A stretch of DNA of 64,000 nucleotides, from positions 1 to 64,000 of the forward strand of contig JACQFE010000041.1 of assembly GCA_016200265.1 (NCBI GenBank). Reading direction: 5' to 3'. Source of the DNA: Planctomycetota bacterium. GTDB taxonomy: Bacteria; Planctomycetota; Phycisphaerae; UBA1845. Of this stretch, positions 26,146 through 35,216 are shown one piece after another; position 1 is the stretch's first letter, and the number at the start of each line of letters is the position of its first letter. The notes under the pieces were generated by a model that saw only the letters and a list, made by a program, of their open reading frames with translations, ran no database searches and was not told the DNA's origin. A program made the translations under genes and the position numbers.

Positions 26146-27293
26146 GATATCTTTGCGACAGTGGGCTTATTGGCTTCTGTGATCGTTTTGCTTCGAGCGC
26201 CGGTGCTTACGGCCGCAATCTCTTTGGCTTCCGCGCTGACGATCGGTCCTGCGCGAACATCGTCATACACAATCGGCAGCATCGCACCGCCATTGTGCAT
26301 GGAGTGCATGGCTGTTTCCAGTACCGCGACGACTTCGGCGCCTTCGCGCGGTCCGGCCGGACACGGTTTGCCATCGAGCACCCAATTTCGAAACGCTTCG
26401 GCCTGCGTGCGAAGCGGCTCCGCAGCGTGCAGTTTGGGAATGTGAACATCGGCGCTGCGCAAGAGACACTGAAACTCGCCGAACGAGTTGTACGTCGGCG
26501 GCTCGGCCAGTCCTTTGTCATAGAGCCGAAGCGTGTCCTGCGGATCGACGTCGTCCCAGTGGGCCATCTTGCGATCGCCGACGGCGGTGAGCGTGCGAAC
26601 TTTCTTGGGATTCAGCCAGCTCACGTGAATGTGAGCGAGCACGTCGCCGGGATACTGCAGCGTGGCGAACACGACGTCTTCGATCGTAGGTTGCGAAATG
26701 CGACTGCCGATCGCGGACACGGAGACCGGTCGCGAATTGAGCAGGTAATTGAAAATGCTGATGTCGTGCGTGCCGAGGTCGTACAACGCATTCACATCGC
26801 CGCGCACAGGCCCCAAATTCGTCCGCACGGCGTCGAGATAATGAATCTCGCCAATTTCGCCGGATTCGATGAATTCCCGCAGTCGAACGATCCCCGCGTT
26901 GAACACGAAGACGTGGCCAACCATGAGCACGACACCCGCCGATTCCGCGGCCTGCGTCAACGTGCGTGCTTCCTCTGTCGTCATGCACATGGGCTTCTCG
27001 ACCAGCACGTGCTTGCCTGCGTGAATCGCTTCCATCGCGATCTTGAAATGCGTGTGAGTCGGCGTGGCAATTACGACGGCGTTCACGTCAGGATCAGCGA
27101 GCAAGTCGCTATAGTCTTTGCTCGTTTGCAGATGCGGAAATCGACTCTTGATTTGGGTCAGACGTTTCGAATTGGTATCCGCGCACCAAGTCACGGTCGC
27201 ACGATCCAACTCGCCAAAGACACGAACATGATTCGGGCCCCAATGGCCAAGGCCGATGACCCCAAGATTCAAATTGTTTCGATTCTCCGCCAT
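26142..27293 (-). CDS. Gfo/Idh/MocA-family sugar dehydrogenase, WbpB/WlbA-like
   Basis: A 383-residue NAD-dependent oxidoreductase. LGVIGLGHWGPNHVRVF is the dinucleotide fold, VIATPTHTHFKIA and HVLVEKPMCMT the EKP active-site region, and DLGTHDISIFNYLL carries the catalytic His. The ATG at 27293 has a ggag ribosome site; upstream codons to 27428 are non-conserved. By gene order it probably oxidises a UDP-GlcNAcA-type sugar at C3 before amination and acetylation. A C-terminal tail after about residue 350 is not conserved. Confidence 0.85.
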   Translation of the reverse strand: MAENRNNLNLGVIGLGHWGPNHVRVFGELDRATVTWCADTNSKRLTQIKSRFPHLQTSKDYSDLLADPDVNAVVIATPTHTHFKIAMEAIHAGKHVLVEKPMCMTTEEARTLTQAAESAGVVLMVGHVFVFNAGIVRLREFIESGEIGEIHYLDAVRTNLGPVRGDVNALYDLGTHDISIFNYLLNSRPVSVSAIGSRISQPTIEDVVFATLQYPGDVLAHIHVSWLNPKKVRTLTAVGDRKMAHWDDVDPQDTLRLYDKGLAEPPTYNSFGEFQCLLRSADVHIPKLHAAEPLRTQAEAFRNWVLDGKPCPAGPREGAEVVAVLETAMHSMHNGGAMLPIVYDDVRAGPIVSAEAKEIAAVSTGARSKTITEANKPTVAKIS

Positions 27294-27378
27294 CGGCCAC
27301 TCCGACAATTGCGCGCACTTCAAGAACTCAACCGTATTCCCAGTTATCGGTAGGCTTGGTGGAATTGTGCAGTTTTCG

Positions 27379-30300
27379 TCAGCGACCGGTGACGGTCGTC
27401 TTGTAAAACTGCATTTCGCCGGTGGCAAGGTTGTAGAAGAGGCGTTCGACGGCCACCTTGTTGGGCATTTTTCCCGGTTTTTGCGTGGTAATCGTGGCGA
27501 CTCGCTGCGGAGTGCCGGAAATGACGAGGATTTTCTGGGTTCGCTCGTAAGTCACGTGGTCGCCCGTGACGGCCAGTCCTTCGCTTTGATCCTGCAACGT
27601 GACCGACCCGGCGGCGTCGAACTGCCTCATTCGCTCGGAACTCAGGCGTCCGACGCGGCCTCCGTCGGAAGCGAGGGCTCGTTTGCCTTCTTCCCGGAAG
27701 TCGGCGGTGAGGACATCGCAGTTCAGGAACGTGGAGCGCCCCGGCGGAAGTTGCTTTCCGGTAGGCGCCGCGGGGCCGAAGACTTTCTCAAGTTGTTTGC
27801 CGCTCAAGTGCTTGAGTCGAACGCCGCCTTCGAAACGAGTTTGCTCGATCGAAAAGTCGTACCACATCAAATCCTTCCATTCGATGAGCGTTTTCGATGC
27901 GCCGGAGTCGCCGATGGTGCCGAAAAGGTCGCCTTGCGAGCGATCGGCGAGCGAAGTACCCGGCGTCGGCGCGGGCGGGCGGAAGTCTTCGATCTGGAGA
28001 TTGCCGGCGCCTTCGATGAGCATTTTTCGCACGTCCGTCCGAAGATTCAGCGACATTTTCGGCCCGCTGATTCTTGAGCGGCTGGCAAGCTCGCCTGATT
28101 TTGAATCCATTTCCGATCGTTGAGCAACGACATTGCCGGTGGCGTGCAAAGCTGCGACATCTTTTCCGAATGATCGCTCAGGATTATGCTTCGAAGACAG
28201 CTTCGCGACGCCGAATAGCCCTCGCCAATTCTGCTCCGCGAGCCAGGTTTGAATCGGATTCGCCGATTCCTTCGCCTGAATCGGCGTCGCGTCATCAAAT
28301 TCGACGAGCAACTGCTGTGAATCAAATGTCGTCGTGCTTTGGCTCGTGGCGTGGACTTCGCCGAGAAATGTCGCGCGATTTTCGCGTCCGCGGAACTTCA
28401 TTGATTCCTTCCACGTGATGGCGATTGGAACCGGCTCCGAGACTTTATTTCCGTCGAGGTCCTTCGTGGACAAGAACGTCATGCGCCCCGCGCCTGGTAC
28501 GTCGGCCCATTGGTTCATGGCATCGATGCCGATGTGTTCGCCCGTGACAGAATATGTCTCGAGGCGCACGTTCGCCGGATTGTCCGCACGGCCAACGACC
28601 TCCGCTTTCTCAATACCGGATTTGTCAATGTCCTTCGCTGGGGCGAGGGTGCAATCCAACTCCTGGGCCTGTAATTCGACTTGCTGATGTGGGCTGGGAT
28701 CAAGAATTGTGACATCGCCGAATGCACGAAGACGTCGCGCAACAACCTTCTCGCTAGTCGAGCCTGTAAGCGTGCTTACAGATTTGGAACGGCGAGGAGT
28801 TGGAGTTGTCGCTTCGAGCGGCTGATTCGCGAGAGCCGCCGACTTCGATTGCTTGTTGTTGGACGCGCCTGACGCCGGTGTGTCAATCGCCACACGCTCG
28901 AAGTCCATAATCAATTTCTCTTTGGCCGTGAGCGTGCGCTGGCCTTGTTGCGCTTTGAATTCGCCTAAGGCGACTGCTTGTGATGGCCGACTTCGACCAT
29001 CCGCGTCGGCGACAAACGTCACGTCAAGGTCGGGGCATTCAAGGCGGTCCTTGGCGGTCTCCATGACGACATCCCCGTATCCGTGCATCCGTTCGACCGA
29101 TTGCGAAATGCCCCTCTTGGCAGAATGAGTCGCGAAGGCGAGCAATACTCGGTTGGCTTCGAACGATGAATTGTCCGTCTGCATTCGCGTGCGTCCGTTG
29201 AATTCAGCGTGGTCGAGAATGCGAGACTGTTCTTGAATGATTGCTCCAGTGAAATCTACCCTCGTGCTCTTTTCGCGCCGGCCGACGGCATTCAGATCGC
29301 CCTGAAAAGTGATGTTGCTTGTCATCGGCTTCAATTCTTTCTGGCGATCGGCGTCATTCTCCGCCGTGAGCATTCCTTCGACAGTGCCTGGACCTGTCAC
29401 CTTTACGTCCAGCGATTTTTCATCCTGACGGAGTCGGACCTGCCGGCCGCGCACTGCGCCCTGGCTTGCGGAACGAAGGATGGCCGAATGGTCGCCTTCG
29501 GCGTCGATCACAACTTCGCCTGCATCGGGTAGATACGTCAATTTATCGCAAATGGCCTCGCCGTCAGGCGCGGAAACGCGTGCAGGATTCCCCGACGCCG
29601 TGACTCGCGCACGGGGCAGTTGGGAGTTCCCTTCAGGTTCGACGGTGGCCAGGGTCATGTAACCGGACCATGAAAGGACCACTCGCTCTGGAACAGCCGA
29701 CTTTGATTCTTCAGGCTTGTCCGGCGGTTTCGCCGCACCCGAGGCTCCGGTTTGGCTCGAGCCATTGTTGCCTGCTGATGACTTGGCGCGCTCTTTGTCC
29801 TTACCACCGAAGTCGCGGAGAACTTCCAATTCTTCAGCCTGCAATCGCGATTGCGTGACATCGCCAAGCTGTTGTCGCGCGTCCACGTCGCCCTGGAATT
29901 TCGCGAGGTACCAAACGGCTTCCTTCTCTTTTCCTTCCGAGGATGTCTTCTTCGACTGGTCATGCACGCGGAAGACCGGCACACCATCTTCTTCGGATGG
30001 TTGCTCGTGTTTTTTACTTGGAGCACCGTGTTCTTCAGCCCGCGCGGCCGCTGTGGCCGACGCAAGAATCTTGGCTTCGAGCGTCGCCCGCATCCATTCG
30101 GAAATGGTCATTCGAGTCGGCTTTTGCGTGTCGGAACCTGGCATGGCCAACCCCAATTTCTCCGGCCGGTCGAACAATGTGATCGTTCCACCGTGGGCGA
30201 TGCGCATGGAGTCCACTCGTCCGGTTCCGTGTTCGAATCGAATCTCCACGTCCGCGGCCTGAAACTCGGCATCCCTGGCCATGAGTTTCACGGTCCCCGG

Positions 30301-31038
30301 GGCCCAGAGTCGATCGTATTCGAGGTCAAATTGGACCTCGTCCAATTCGATTCGCACCAAGTCGCCCGGCGCGGGCTTGTTCCGTTGCTCGAGCGGAAGT
30401 GCGGCCTTGTCTGCTTCTGTCCTGCGATCGAATTCAATGACCACGTCACCATTCAGCCGGCCACGTTTCGGATCGAGACTCGCCGGCCCCTTCCGCTGGG
30501 CGTCCAGTTGACCTTCCTTCGCGGTGACGCGAACGTCATTTCCGTCGCGCGTGTGCATGCGCACTTCCGGATTGCGAAGAACGAATTCGTGATCCGCGCC
30601 GTCCTTCGGGGCCCAGTCGCTGACAGAAAGTTCCATCTGCGCCTTCGTGCCTTCGCGGGGATAGATGGTCATGGTGATATTTCGACCCGCACCGATGATC
30701 GTGTCGCCTGTTGGCTTTGCGGAAGCGTTCGATCCTTCCGCGAGAGACGAAGCGGCGGCGTCAGAATTGAGCGAGTTCAATCGAGGCATATCTGAGGGAG
30801 AGGTCGGCAGTCGAACTCCACGCGGAGGTGCCGCGGTTACGCCGCGTGAATTCTTTTGATCGGCGGATTCCATCTGCCCGTGTTGATAGACCGAGAACGC
30901 GACGAGGAGTATTGCGAGCGTAGACGCCGCGACGAGCAGAGTCCGCGTCATGCCGCTTGCTCGACGAAACGAGGAGTGACGTAAGGCGAATTCGTCGCGC
31001 GTGAGTTGCTCATCAACATTGACAGGGACTCGATTCAT
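27379..31038 (-). CDS. Very large LptA/LptC-like (OstA-type) periplasmic protein
   Basis: A 1219-residue protein with one membrane anchor (about 30-50) and then a long, beta-rich periplasmic region. LptC/LptA-type features recur along the length: short strands describing modified layers (RLNGDVVIEF, VRIELDEVQFDLEY, NITFQGDLNA, ATFLGEVHATSQ, GEMQFYKTTVTGR). Bacterial LptC and LptA have about 190 residues each, so this would be a multi-repeat bridge. The start overlaps the kdsC stop by 4 nt (ATGA); kdsC-lptC-lptA is a classic order. A role in carrying LPS across the periplasm is inferred from context plus weak similarity. Confidence 0.65.
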   Translation of the reverse strand: MNRVPVNVDEQLTRDEFALRHSSFRRASGMTRTLLVAASTLAILLVAFSVYQHGQMESADQKNSRGVTAAPPRGVRLPTSPSDMPRLNSLNSDAAASSLAEGSNASAKPTGDTIIGAGRNITMTIYPREGTKAQMELSVSDWAPKDGADHEFVLRNPEVRMHTRDGNDVRVTAKEGQLDAQRKGPASLDPKRGRLNGDVVIEFDRRTEADKAALPLEQRNKPAPGDLVRIELDEVQFDLEYDRLWAPGTVKLMARDAEFQAADVEIRFEHGTGRVDSMRIAHGGTITLFDRPEKLGLAMPGSDTQKPTRMTISEWMRATLEAKILASATAAARAEEHGAPSKKHEQPSEEDGVPVFRVHDQSKKTSSEGKEKEAVWYLAKFQGDVDARQQLGDVTQSRLQAEELEVLRDFGGKDKERAKSSAGNNGSSQTGASGAAKPPDKPEESKSAVPERVVLSWSGYMTLATVEPEGNSQLPRARVTASGNPARVSAPDGEAICDKLTYLPDAGEVVIDAEGDHSAILRSASQGAVRGRQVRLRQDEKSLDVKVTGPGTVEGMLTAENDADRQKELKPMTSNITFQGDLNAVGRREKSTRVDFTGAIIQEQSRILDHAEFNGRTRMQTDNSSFEANRVLLAFATHSAKRGISQSVERMHGYGDVVMETAKDRLECPDLDVTFVADADGRSRPSQAVALGEFKAQQGQRTLTAKEKLIMDFERVAIDTPASGASNNKQSKSAALANQPLEATTPTPRRSKSVSTLTGSTSEKVVARRLRAFGDVTILDPSPHQQVELQAQELDCTLAPAKDIDKSGIEKAEVVGRADNPANVRLETYSVTGEHIGIDAMNQWADVPGAGRMTFLSTKDLDGNKVSEPVPIAITWKESMKFRGRENRATFLGEVHATSQSTTTFDSQQLLVEFDDATPIQAKESANPIQTWLAEQNWRGLFGVAKLSSKHNPERSFGKDVAALHATGNVVAQRSEMDSKSGELASRSRISGPKMSLNLRTDVRKMLIEGAGNLQIEDFRPPAPTPGTSLADRSQGDLFGTIGDSGASKTLIEWKDLMWYDFSIEQTRFEGGVRLKHLSGKQLEKVFGPAAPTGKQLPPGRSTFLNCDVLTADFREEGKRALASDGGRVGRLSSERMRQFDAAGSVTLQDQSEGLAVTGDHVTYERTQKILVISGTPQRVATITTQKPGKMPNKVAVERLFYNLATGEMQFYKTTVTGR

Positions 31039-31544
31039 TGGCCAGATTCATTGCTCCGTGCTGCGGGCAACCAGCGATTTTCTTTGCGAAGCAGCAATTC
31101 GATGACTTCGGCCACCGCGCCGTGACCGCCATTGGATCGCGTCACAAAACCTGCGACGCGCTTCACGGTCGGTGATGCATCAGCAACCGCGACCGCAAAT
31201 CCACATAACCGCATCGCATCAAGGTCGGGAATATCGTCGCCCACAAAGGCTGCGTCCCTAGCGGACATGCCAATCGATGTCACGAGCGTATCGAGCGCAG
31301 CGCCTTTGTCTGACACACCTTCACGAACCCACTCAATCCCCAATTCGCGGGCACGCTCACGAACTTCCGGGCTTTTGCGACCCGATATCAGCGCGATTTG
31401 GCCCCCTTGCCTGAGCCATTTCTTGATTGCCCAACCATCACGGACGTGAAAGGCCTTTGCATGGTCCCCATCCTTGTCGAGACGAATCGTTCCATCCGTG
31501 AGAACTCCGTCCACGTCAAGCACAAGTAAGCGAATTTCCTTCAT
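31035..31544 (-). CDS. kdsC: KDO 8-phosphate phosphatase (KdsC, HAD family)
   Basis: A 169-residue capless HAD phosphatase. LLVLDVDGVLTDGTIR holds the nucleophile Asp and acid/base Asp, ALISGRKSP the Ser/Thr motif, VSDKGAALDTL the Lys, and FVGDDIPDLDAM the metal site. It removes phosphate from KDO-8-phosphate, the KDO step of LPS core synthesis, in the cytosol. The ATG at 31544 is used; a GTG at 31559 would add five residues. First gene of the minus-strand envelope operon. Confidence 0.88.
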   Translation of the reverse strand: MKEIRLLVLDVDGVLTDGTIRLDKDGDHAKAFHVRDGWAIKKWLRQGGQIALISGRKSPEVRERARELGIEWVREGVSDKGAALDTLVTSIGMSARDAAFVGDDIPDLDAMRLCGFAVAVADASPTVKRVAGFVTRSNGGHGAVAEVIELLLRKENRWLPAARSNESGQ

Positions 31545-31647
31545 TCTGGCCAATGTCACCGGGCTCGGTCAAATGAGTCGAATCCCGAAGTATCCTCGAA
31601 AACGTCGTTGCGTCAAAAAGGCCTGGCTGGCAGGTGCAGAAATTTGC

Positions 31648-31676
31648 TTGTGTGCGGGTTACACACGTGATATAAT
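31648..31676 (+). promoter_or_regulatory. Sigma-70-like promoter for the dockerin-like gene
   Basis: TTGTGT (31648-31653) and TATAAT (31671-31676) are separated by exactly 17 nt. The spacer region contains a GTGT...ACAC inverted repeat that could be an operator. The ATG of the gene lies 38 nt after the -10 and is preceded by a ggagg ribosome site. Confidence 0.6.
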
Positions 31677-31713
31677 CGCTTTCGGTCGATTTGCAATTGT
31701 GGAGGCTGAAAAC

Positions 31714-32121
31714 ATGCGTCGAAAATCCTCGCCAATTTGTGGATTCGCCATCATTTGCACCGCCTGCGCGGCCGTACTTGCGGCTGACAATTTTGAAATC
31801 ACCTGGTTCACGATTGACGGCGGCGGCGGGAAGTCCACGGGAGGACAGTTCGAATTGCAGGGAACGATTGGCCAGCCCGACGCTGGAAAGCTGGCAGGCG
31901 GTCAATTTGAGCTGACTGGCGGATTCTGGTTCGCGCTGGAGCCGGGCGATTGCAATTCGGACGGCGGCGTGAATTCGTTCGACTTCTCCACGTTTGGCGG
32001 CTGCATGACCGGACCCAACGGCGGCTCGCTGGCGAACAACTGCAAGTGCTTCGAAGCGGACGGCGATGGCGACTTGGACTTGTTCGATTTCGCCGACTTC
32101 CAGGCGACCTTCTCGGAGTAA
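31714..32121 (+). CDS. Exported protein with dockerin-like calcium-binding tail
   Basis: A 135-residue protein with a strong ribosome site (ggagg). A signal peptide (FAIICTACAAVLAADN) is followed by ITWFTIDGGGGKSTGGQFEL and a second GGQFELTGGFW segment, a repeat seen in many short planctomycete exported proteins. The C-terminus has two EF-hand-like loops: GDCNSDGGVNSFDFSTF and ADGDGDLDLFDFADF. These resemble dockerin loops but do not form a proven cellulosome module. Function unknown. Confidence 0.78.
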   Translation: MRRKSSPICGFAIICTACAAVLAADNFEITWFTIDGGGGKSTGGQFELQGTIGQPDAGKLAGGQFELTGGFWFALEPGDCNSDGGVNSFDFSTFGGCMTGPNGGSLANNCKCFEADGDGDLDLFDFADFQATFSE

Positions 32122-32221
32122 ATCGCTGGGCACACTTCGCTCAGGGCTCGGTCTGCAATCTGAATCCAATCTGAAATCGCGCGGAGATATAGCGCCCCCA
32201 CCTGCGGCTTCTCGCACAAAA

Positions 32222-33667
32222 TTGATCGTTGTCGGCGTGCTGCCGTTCACTATTCTGCTGATTCTATTTGTTTTTAAAATTCCGATCGGCCAGCCGGATT
32301 TTCGCCTGCGATACTCACCACTGGTGGCACTGCGCATCGAGCGATCAGTCATCGCATTGGTGATTTGCGTCTTGGGGATTCTGGCACTTTGGGGGGCAAG
32401 CCGTGGTGTCCCTTTTTTCGTACTTCGTGCACGTTCGCTGCGAGCGATTGCAATCTCATGTTTTGTCGCACTTGTTTGGTGGACTGTTTTTGCACTCCCT
32501 CCGCCGACTGGCCAGCTCGAGCTTGAGCAGCATCTCTTCAATCTGCTTTCACCTTCGCATGAGGGAGCCTTCATTATCGAAGCTCAAAGCGTCAAATCCG
32601 TTCGGGAATATGTGTCGCGCGTTTTTTTTGAACATCTGGCCAAGCCCCCGAATGAGATGCGAGGACGCCGAGTGCTCAGTAATCCTCCAGGGATCACGGC
32701 CTTGTGCGTATCGCTAAACGATATCTTGGAAGCGTCGCCGAAAATGCGCAAATATGCTATCGACTCGTTCGGGCTAGCAAAGCTCGGCGACAGCGAGCAA
32801 CAAGGTCGCTTTGCAGCGGCGCTGTGCTTGGCCATCCTCATGACTATTGCTTGGGGATTAAGCTTTTGGCCGGCGTTTTCATTGTGCCGATTATGGCTCT
32901 CACCGACGGCGGCTGCGGCGATTGCGTTCGCGTGCGTGTTCAATCCGGCCACGGTCAATTTCACGCCGGGCAAAGACACGATGCAGCTTTTCACAGTCCT
33001 TTGCATCATGTATTTCTGGATTGCGATCGGACTGATTCACGCGTGGATTTTCATCATTGTCTGTGCGGCCACAGGGTTTAATGCAATTCGGACGAATCGT
33101 GACGAAGTGCGGGGCTGGGCACGAGGTTTGGTGTCATGTGGAATCGGCGGCGCGGCGACTGCGCTCATTTTCTATTTGGCGCTCGATTGGAACATCATGT
33201 TAACAACGTATCGCGTCGGAATGCGTTACGGCCAAATTCAATTGCCGATTATCACTGATCCGTTGTATTGGACATTCCTGGGCCTGCCGCTCTTCTTGCT
33301 TTTCGCGGGGCCATGTTTGTGGATCGAGTTGGCCGCAATTCGTGCAAACGTCGTTAATGCGACTGCGCGGTTTGGTGCGATTCTTCTGGTCTGCGCCACG
33401 GCGGTGATGACGTATTCGTATTTCTTCGCGAACAACAGCGAGACGGTCCGGCTTTGGATTCCGTTCATTCCAATTCTGCTCATCGGGCTGGCCGTGCGCC
33501 GTTCGTCGCTTCGATTGAATACGTTGTCAGCGGAAGAAGATTCGACGCGCGATTCAATCGCAATGATACTACTGATCGTGCAGTTGACGGTCACTCTCGC
33601 GATGTGGACGTTGATGGATGTTCGCGAGAGTGAATGGCGGCTGTTGACGGGGCGAATGTGGAATTGA
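32222..33667 (+). CDS. Polytopic membrane protein, possibly GT-C-like
   Basis: About 480 residues with around ten membrane helices. After two or three N-terminal helices there is a hydrophilic loop (about residues 100-190, LSPSHEGAFIIEAQSVKSV through DILEASPKMRKYAID) and then further helices, a layout seen in membrane GT-C glycosyltransferases, but no catalytic motif is certain. The start is unclear: no in-frame ATG exists after the previous gene, and TTG at 32222 is the best candidate. A short GAATCCAATCTGAAATC-like repeat lies in the leader (about 32158-32176). Confidence 0.55.
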   Translation: MIVVGVLPFTILLILFVFKIPIGQPDFRLRYSPLVALRIERSVIALVICVLGILALWGASRGVPFFVLRARSLRAIAISCFVALVWWTVFALPPPTGQLELEQHLFNLLSPSHEGAFIIEAQSVKSVREYVSRVFFEHLAKPPNEMRGRRVLSNPPGITALCVSLNDILEASPKMRKYAIDSFGLAKLGDSEQQGRFAAALCLAILMTIAWGLSFWPAFSLCRLWLSPTAAAAIAFACVFNPATVNFTPGKDTMQLFTVLCIMYFWIAIGLIHAWIFIIVCAATGFNAIRTNRDEVRGWARGLVSCGIGGAATALIFYLALDWNIMLTTYRVGMRYGQIQLPIITDPLYWTFLGLPLFLLFAGPCLWIELAAIRANVVNATARFGAILLVCATAVMTYSYFFANNSETVRLWIPFIPILLIGLAVRRSSLRLNTLSAEEDSTRDSIAMILLIVQLTVTLAMWTLMDVRESEWRLLTGRMWN

Positions 33668-33681
33668 AGGCCGAACAATAT

Positions 33682-33716
33682 GACCCTCACCCTACCTCTC
33701 CCTTGAAGGGAGAGGA
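33682..33716 (+). repeat. CCTCTCCCTT/AAGGGAGAGG palindromic repeat
   Basis: The 10-bp arms at 33695-33704 and 33706-33715 flank a single G. A CCCTCACCCTA lead-in precedes them. It is a well-known kind of dispersed bacterial palindrome. It ends directly before the MFS gene, where its AGAGG could even act as a ribosome site for the GTG at 33717. Confidence 0.8.
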
Positions 33717-33737
33717 GTGCGCACGGAACGGAATCCA

Positions 33738-35216
33738 GTGAAAATTAGAGAAGAAGAAGTCGTCGATAAAGAGCCTGTCGGCAGCGGAATTCCAAACGGA
33801 CACGATCCGTTCGTCGCAATTCGAGTGCGAAATTATCGATTCTATGCAGGCGGCTGGCTGCCGGCGTCGATCGGCCTGCAAGCGCAGGCGATGGCGCTGG
33901 CATGGGAGATTTATGAACGCACATCCGACCCACTTTCTCTTGGAATTGTCGGGCTGGCGCGGGCGCTGCCGACGGTTCTGCTGGCGCTTCCGGCAGGTCG
34001 AATTGTCGATCTGATCGACCGCCGAAAAGTCCTGATCACAACGCAGATGGGTTTTGTGATTTCAGCGCTGATGCTCGTTCTTGGCTCGATCGCATGGGGC
34101 AATGGCTGGCTCGGCACCGGCCCATGGGGCGTGCGAACGATGTATCTGCTGATCGCCCTCACGGGCTGTGCACGGGTATTCAACGGCCCGAGCCGCGCGA
34201 GCCTGTTGCCGCTGATCATTCCCGGCGGCGTGGACGGCCCGATCTTTCACAACGCCGTAACGTGGAACAGCGGCGTGTTTCAATTTTCGGCGATGGCCGG
34301 CCCGCTGATCGCTGGAGCGATGATCTGGATCACCGGCGTCGCCTGGCCGGTTTATCTGATGTCCGCGGTTGCGTGTCTATGGTTCGCGGCGACGGCGTCA
34401 CTCATTCGGTTTCACGAAGACCGACATTCCTATTCGCATGCGAAACCATCCCTACGCGACGCTATACGACCATCATCGCTCTTGCCGGGGATGCTCGAAG
34501 GTGTGCGACACGTGCGCCGCGAGCGGATGGTGTTCGCGGCAATCACCTTGGATTTGTTCGCGGTGCTGCTGGGTGGAGCGACGGCGCTGATGCCGGTCTA
34601 TGCGAAAGAGATTTTGCACGTCGGGCCGGTCGGACTTGGGGCGCTGAAGGCCGCACCATTTGTCGGTGCGCTGCTCATGGCCGTCGTGCTTGCATATCGT
34701 CAGCAGTTTCAAAAGGCCGGTTCGGCACTCTTGTGGTCGGTCGCGTGTTTTGGAATTTGCACGATCATTTTCGGCATTTCGAAGAGTTTTGTGTTGTCGC
34801 TGGTGATGCTTGGGACACTCGGAGCAGTGGACAATATCAGTGTGGTGATTCGACATGTGCTGGTGAGCGTCCGAACGCCGGATCATCTGCGAGGCCGTGT
34901 GTCGGCCGTGAATTCCGTGTTCATCGAATGCTCGAATGAACTTGGCGGATTCGAGAGCGGGCTTGTTGCCAAGCTGTTTGGAGCCGTCACGAGCGTCGTT
35001 TCAGGAGGAATTGGGACGATTCTTGTGGTGCTTGGAATGATGTTCTGGATTCCGGAGCTGCGAAGACTTGGCCGCATTGTGACGGCGGATCATGAGGGCG
35101 AGTCATCCCAAATACATTCTGGAAATCAGTCCCCCACCCCAAGGGGTGGGGCACCCGCACCCGACGACGTGCCGCATTCCGGACAGCGCGGCTCGGGGAG
35201 GCCAGTCAGGTTGTAG
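33738..35216 (+). CDS. MFS transporter, EntS-like
   Basis: A 12-helix major facilitator protein of about 492 residues. The first helix is preceded by FVAIRVRNYRFYAGGWLP; LPAGRIVDLIDRRKVLITTQ is the conserved loop between helices 2 and 3, and VRTPDHLRGRVSAVNSVFIE a matching loop in the second half. It resembles the EntS/DUF894 exporter group. The start is uncertain (GTG at 33738 or GTG at 33717 abutting the repeat). The last 30 residues (QSPTPRGGAPAPDDV and on) come from a palindromic repeat and from antisense of the convergent gene, so the original stop was probably earlier. Confidence 0.83.
   Translation: MKIREEEVVDKEPVGSGIPNGHDPFVAIRVRNYRFYAGGWLPASIGLQAQAMALAWEIYERTSDPLSLGIVGLARALPTVLLALPAGRIVDLIDRRKVLITTQMGFVISALMLVLGSIAWGNGWLGTGPWGVRTMYLLIALTGCARVFNGPSRASLLPLIIPGGVDGPIFHNAVTWNSGVFQFSAMAGPLIAGAMIWITGVAWPVYLMSAVACLWFAATASLIRFHEDRHSYSHAKPSLRDAIRPSSLLPGMLEGVRHVRRERMVFAAITLDLFAVLLGGATALMPVYAKEILHVGPVGLGALKAAPFVGALLMAVVLAYRQQFQKAGSALLWSVACFGICTIIFGISKSFVLSLVMLGTLGAVDNISVVIRHVLVSVRTPDHLRGRVSAVNSVFIECSNELGGFESGLVAKLFGAVTSVVSGGIGTILVVLGMMFWIPELRRLGRIVTADHEGESSQIHSGNQSPTPRGGAPAPDDVPHSGQRGSGRPVRL

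Noticed and set aside
26295..27353. Open frame of about 350 codons on plus inside the dehydrogenase
   Set aside because: Antisense shadow with no recognisable features; the minus-strand gene is supported by motifs and coupling.
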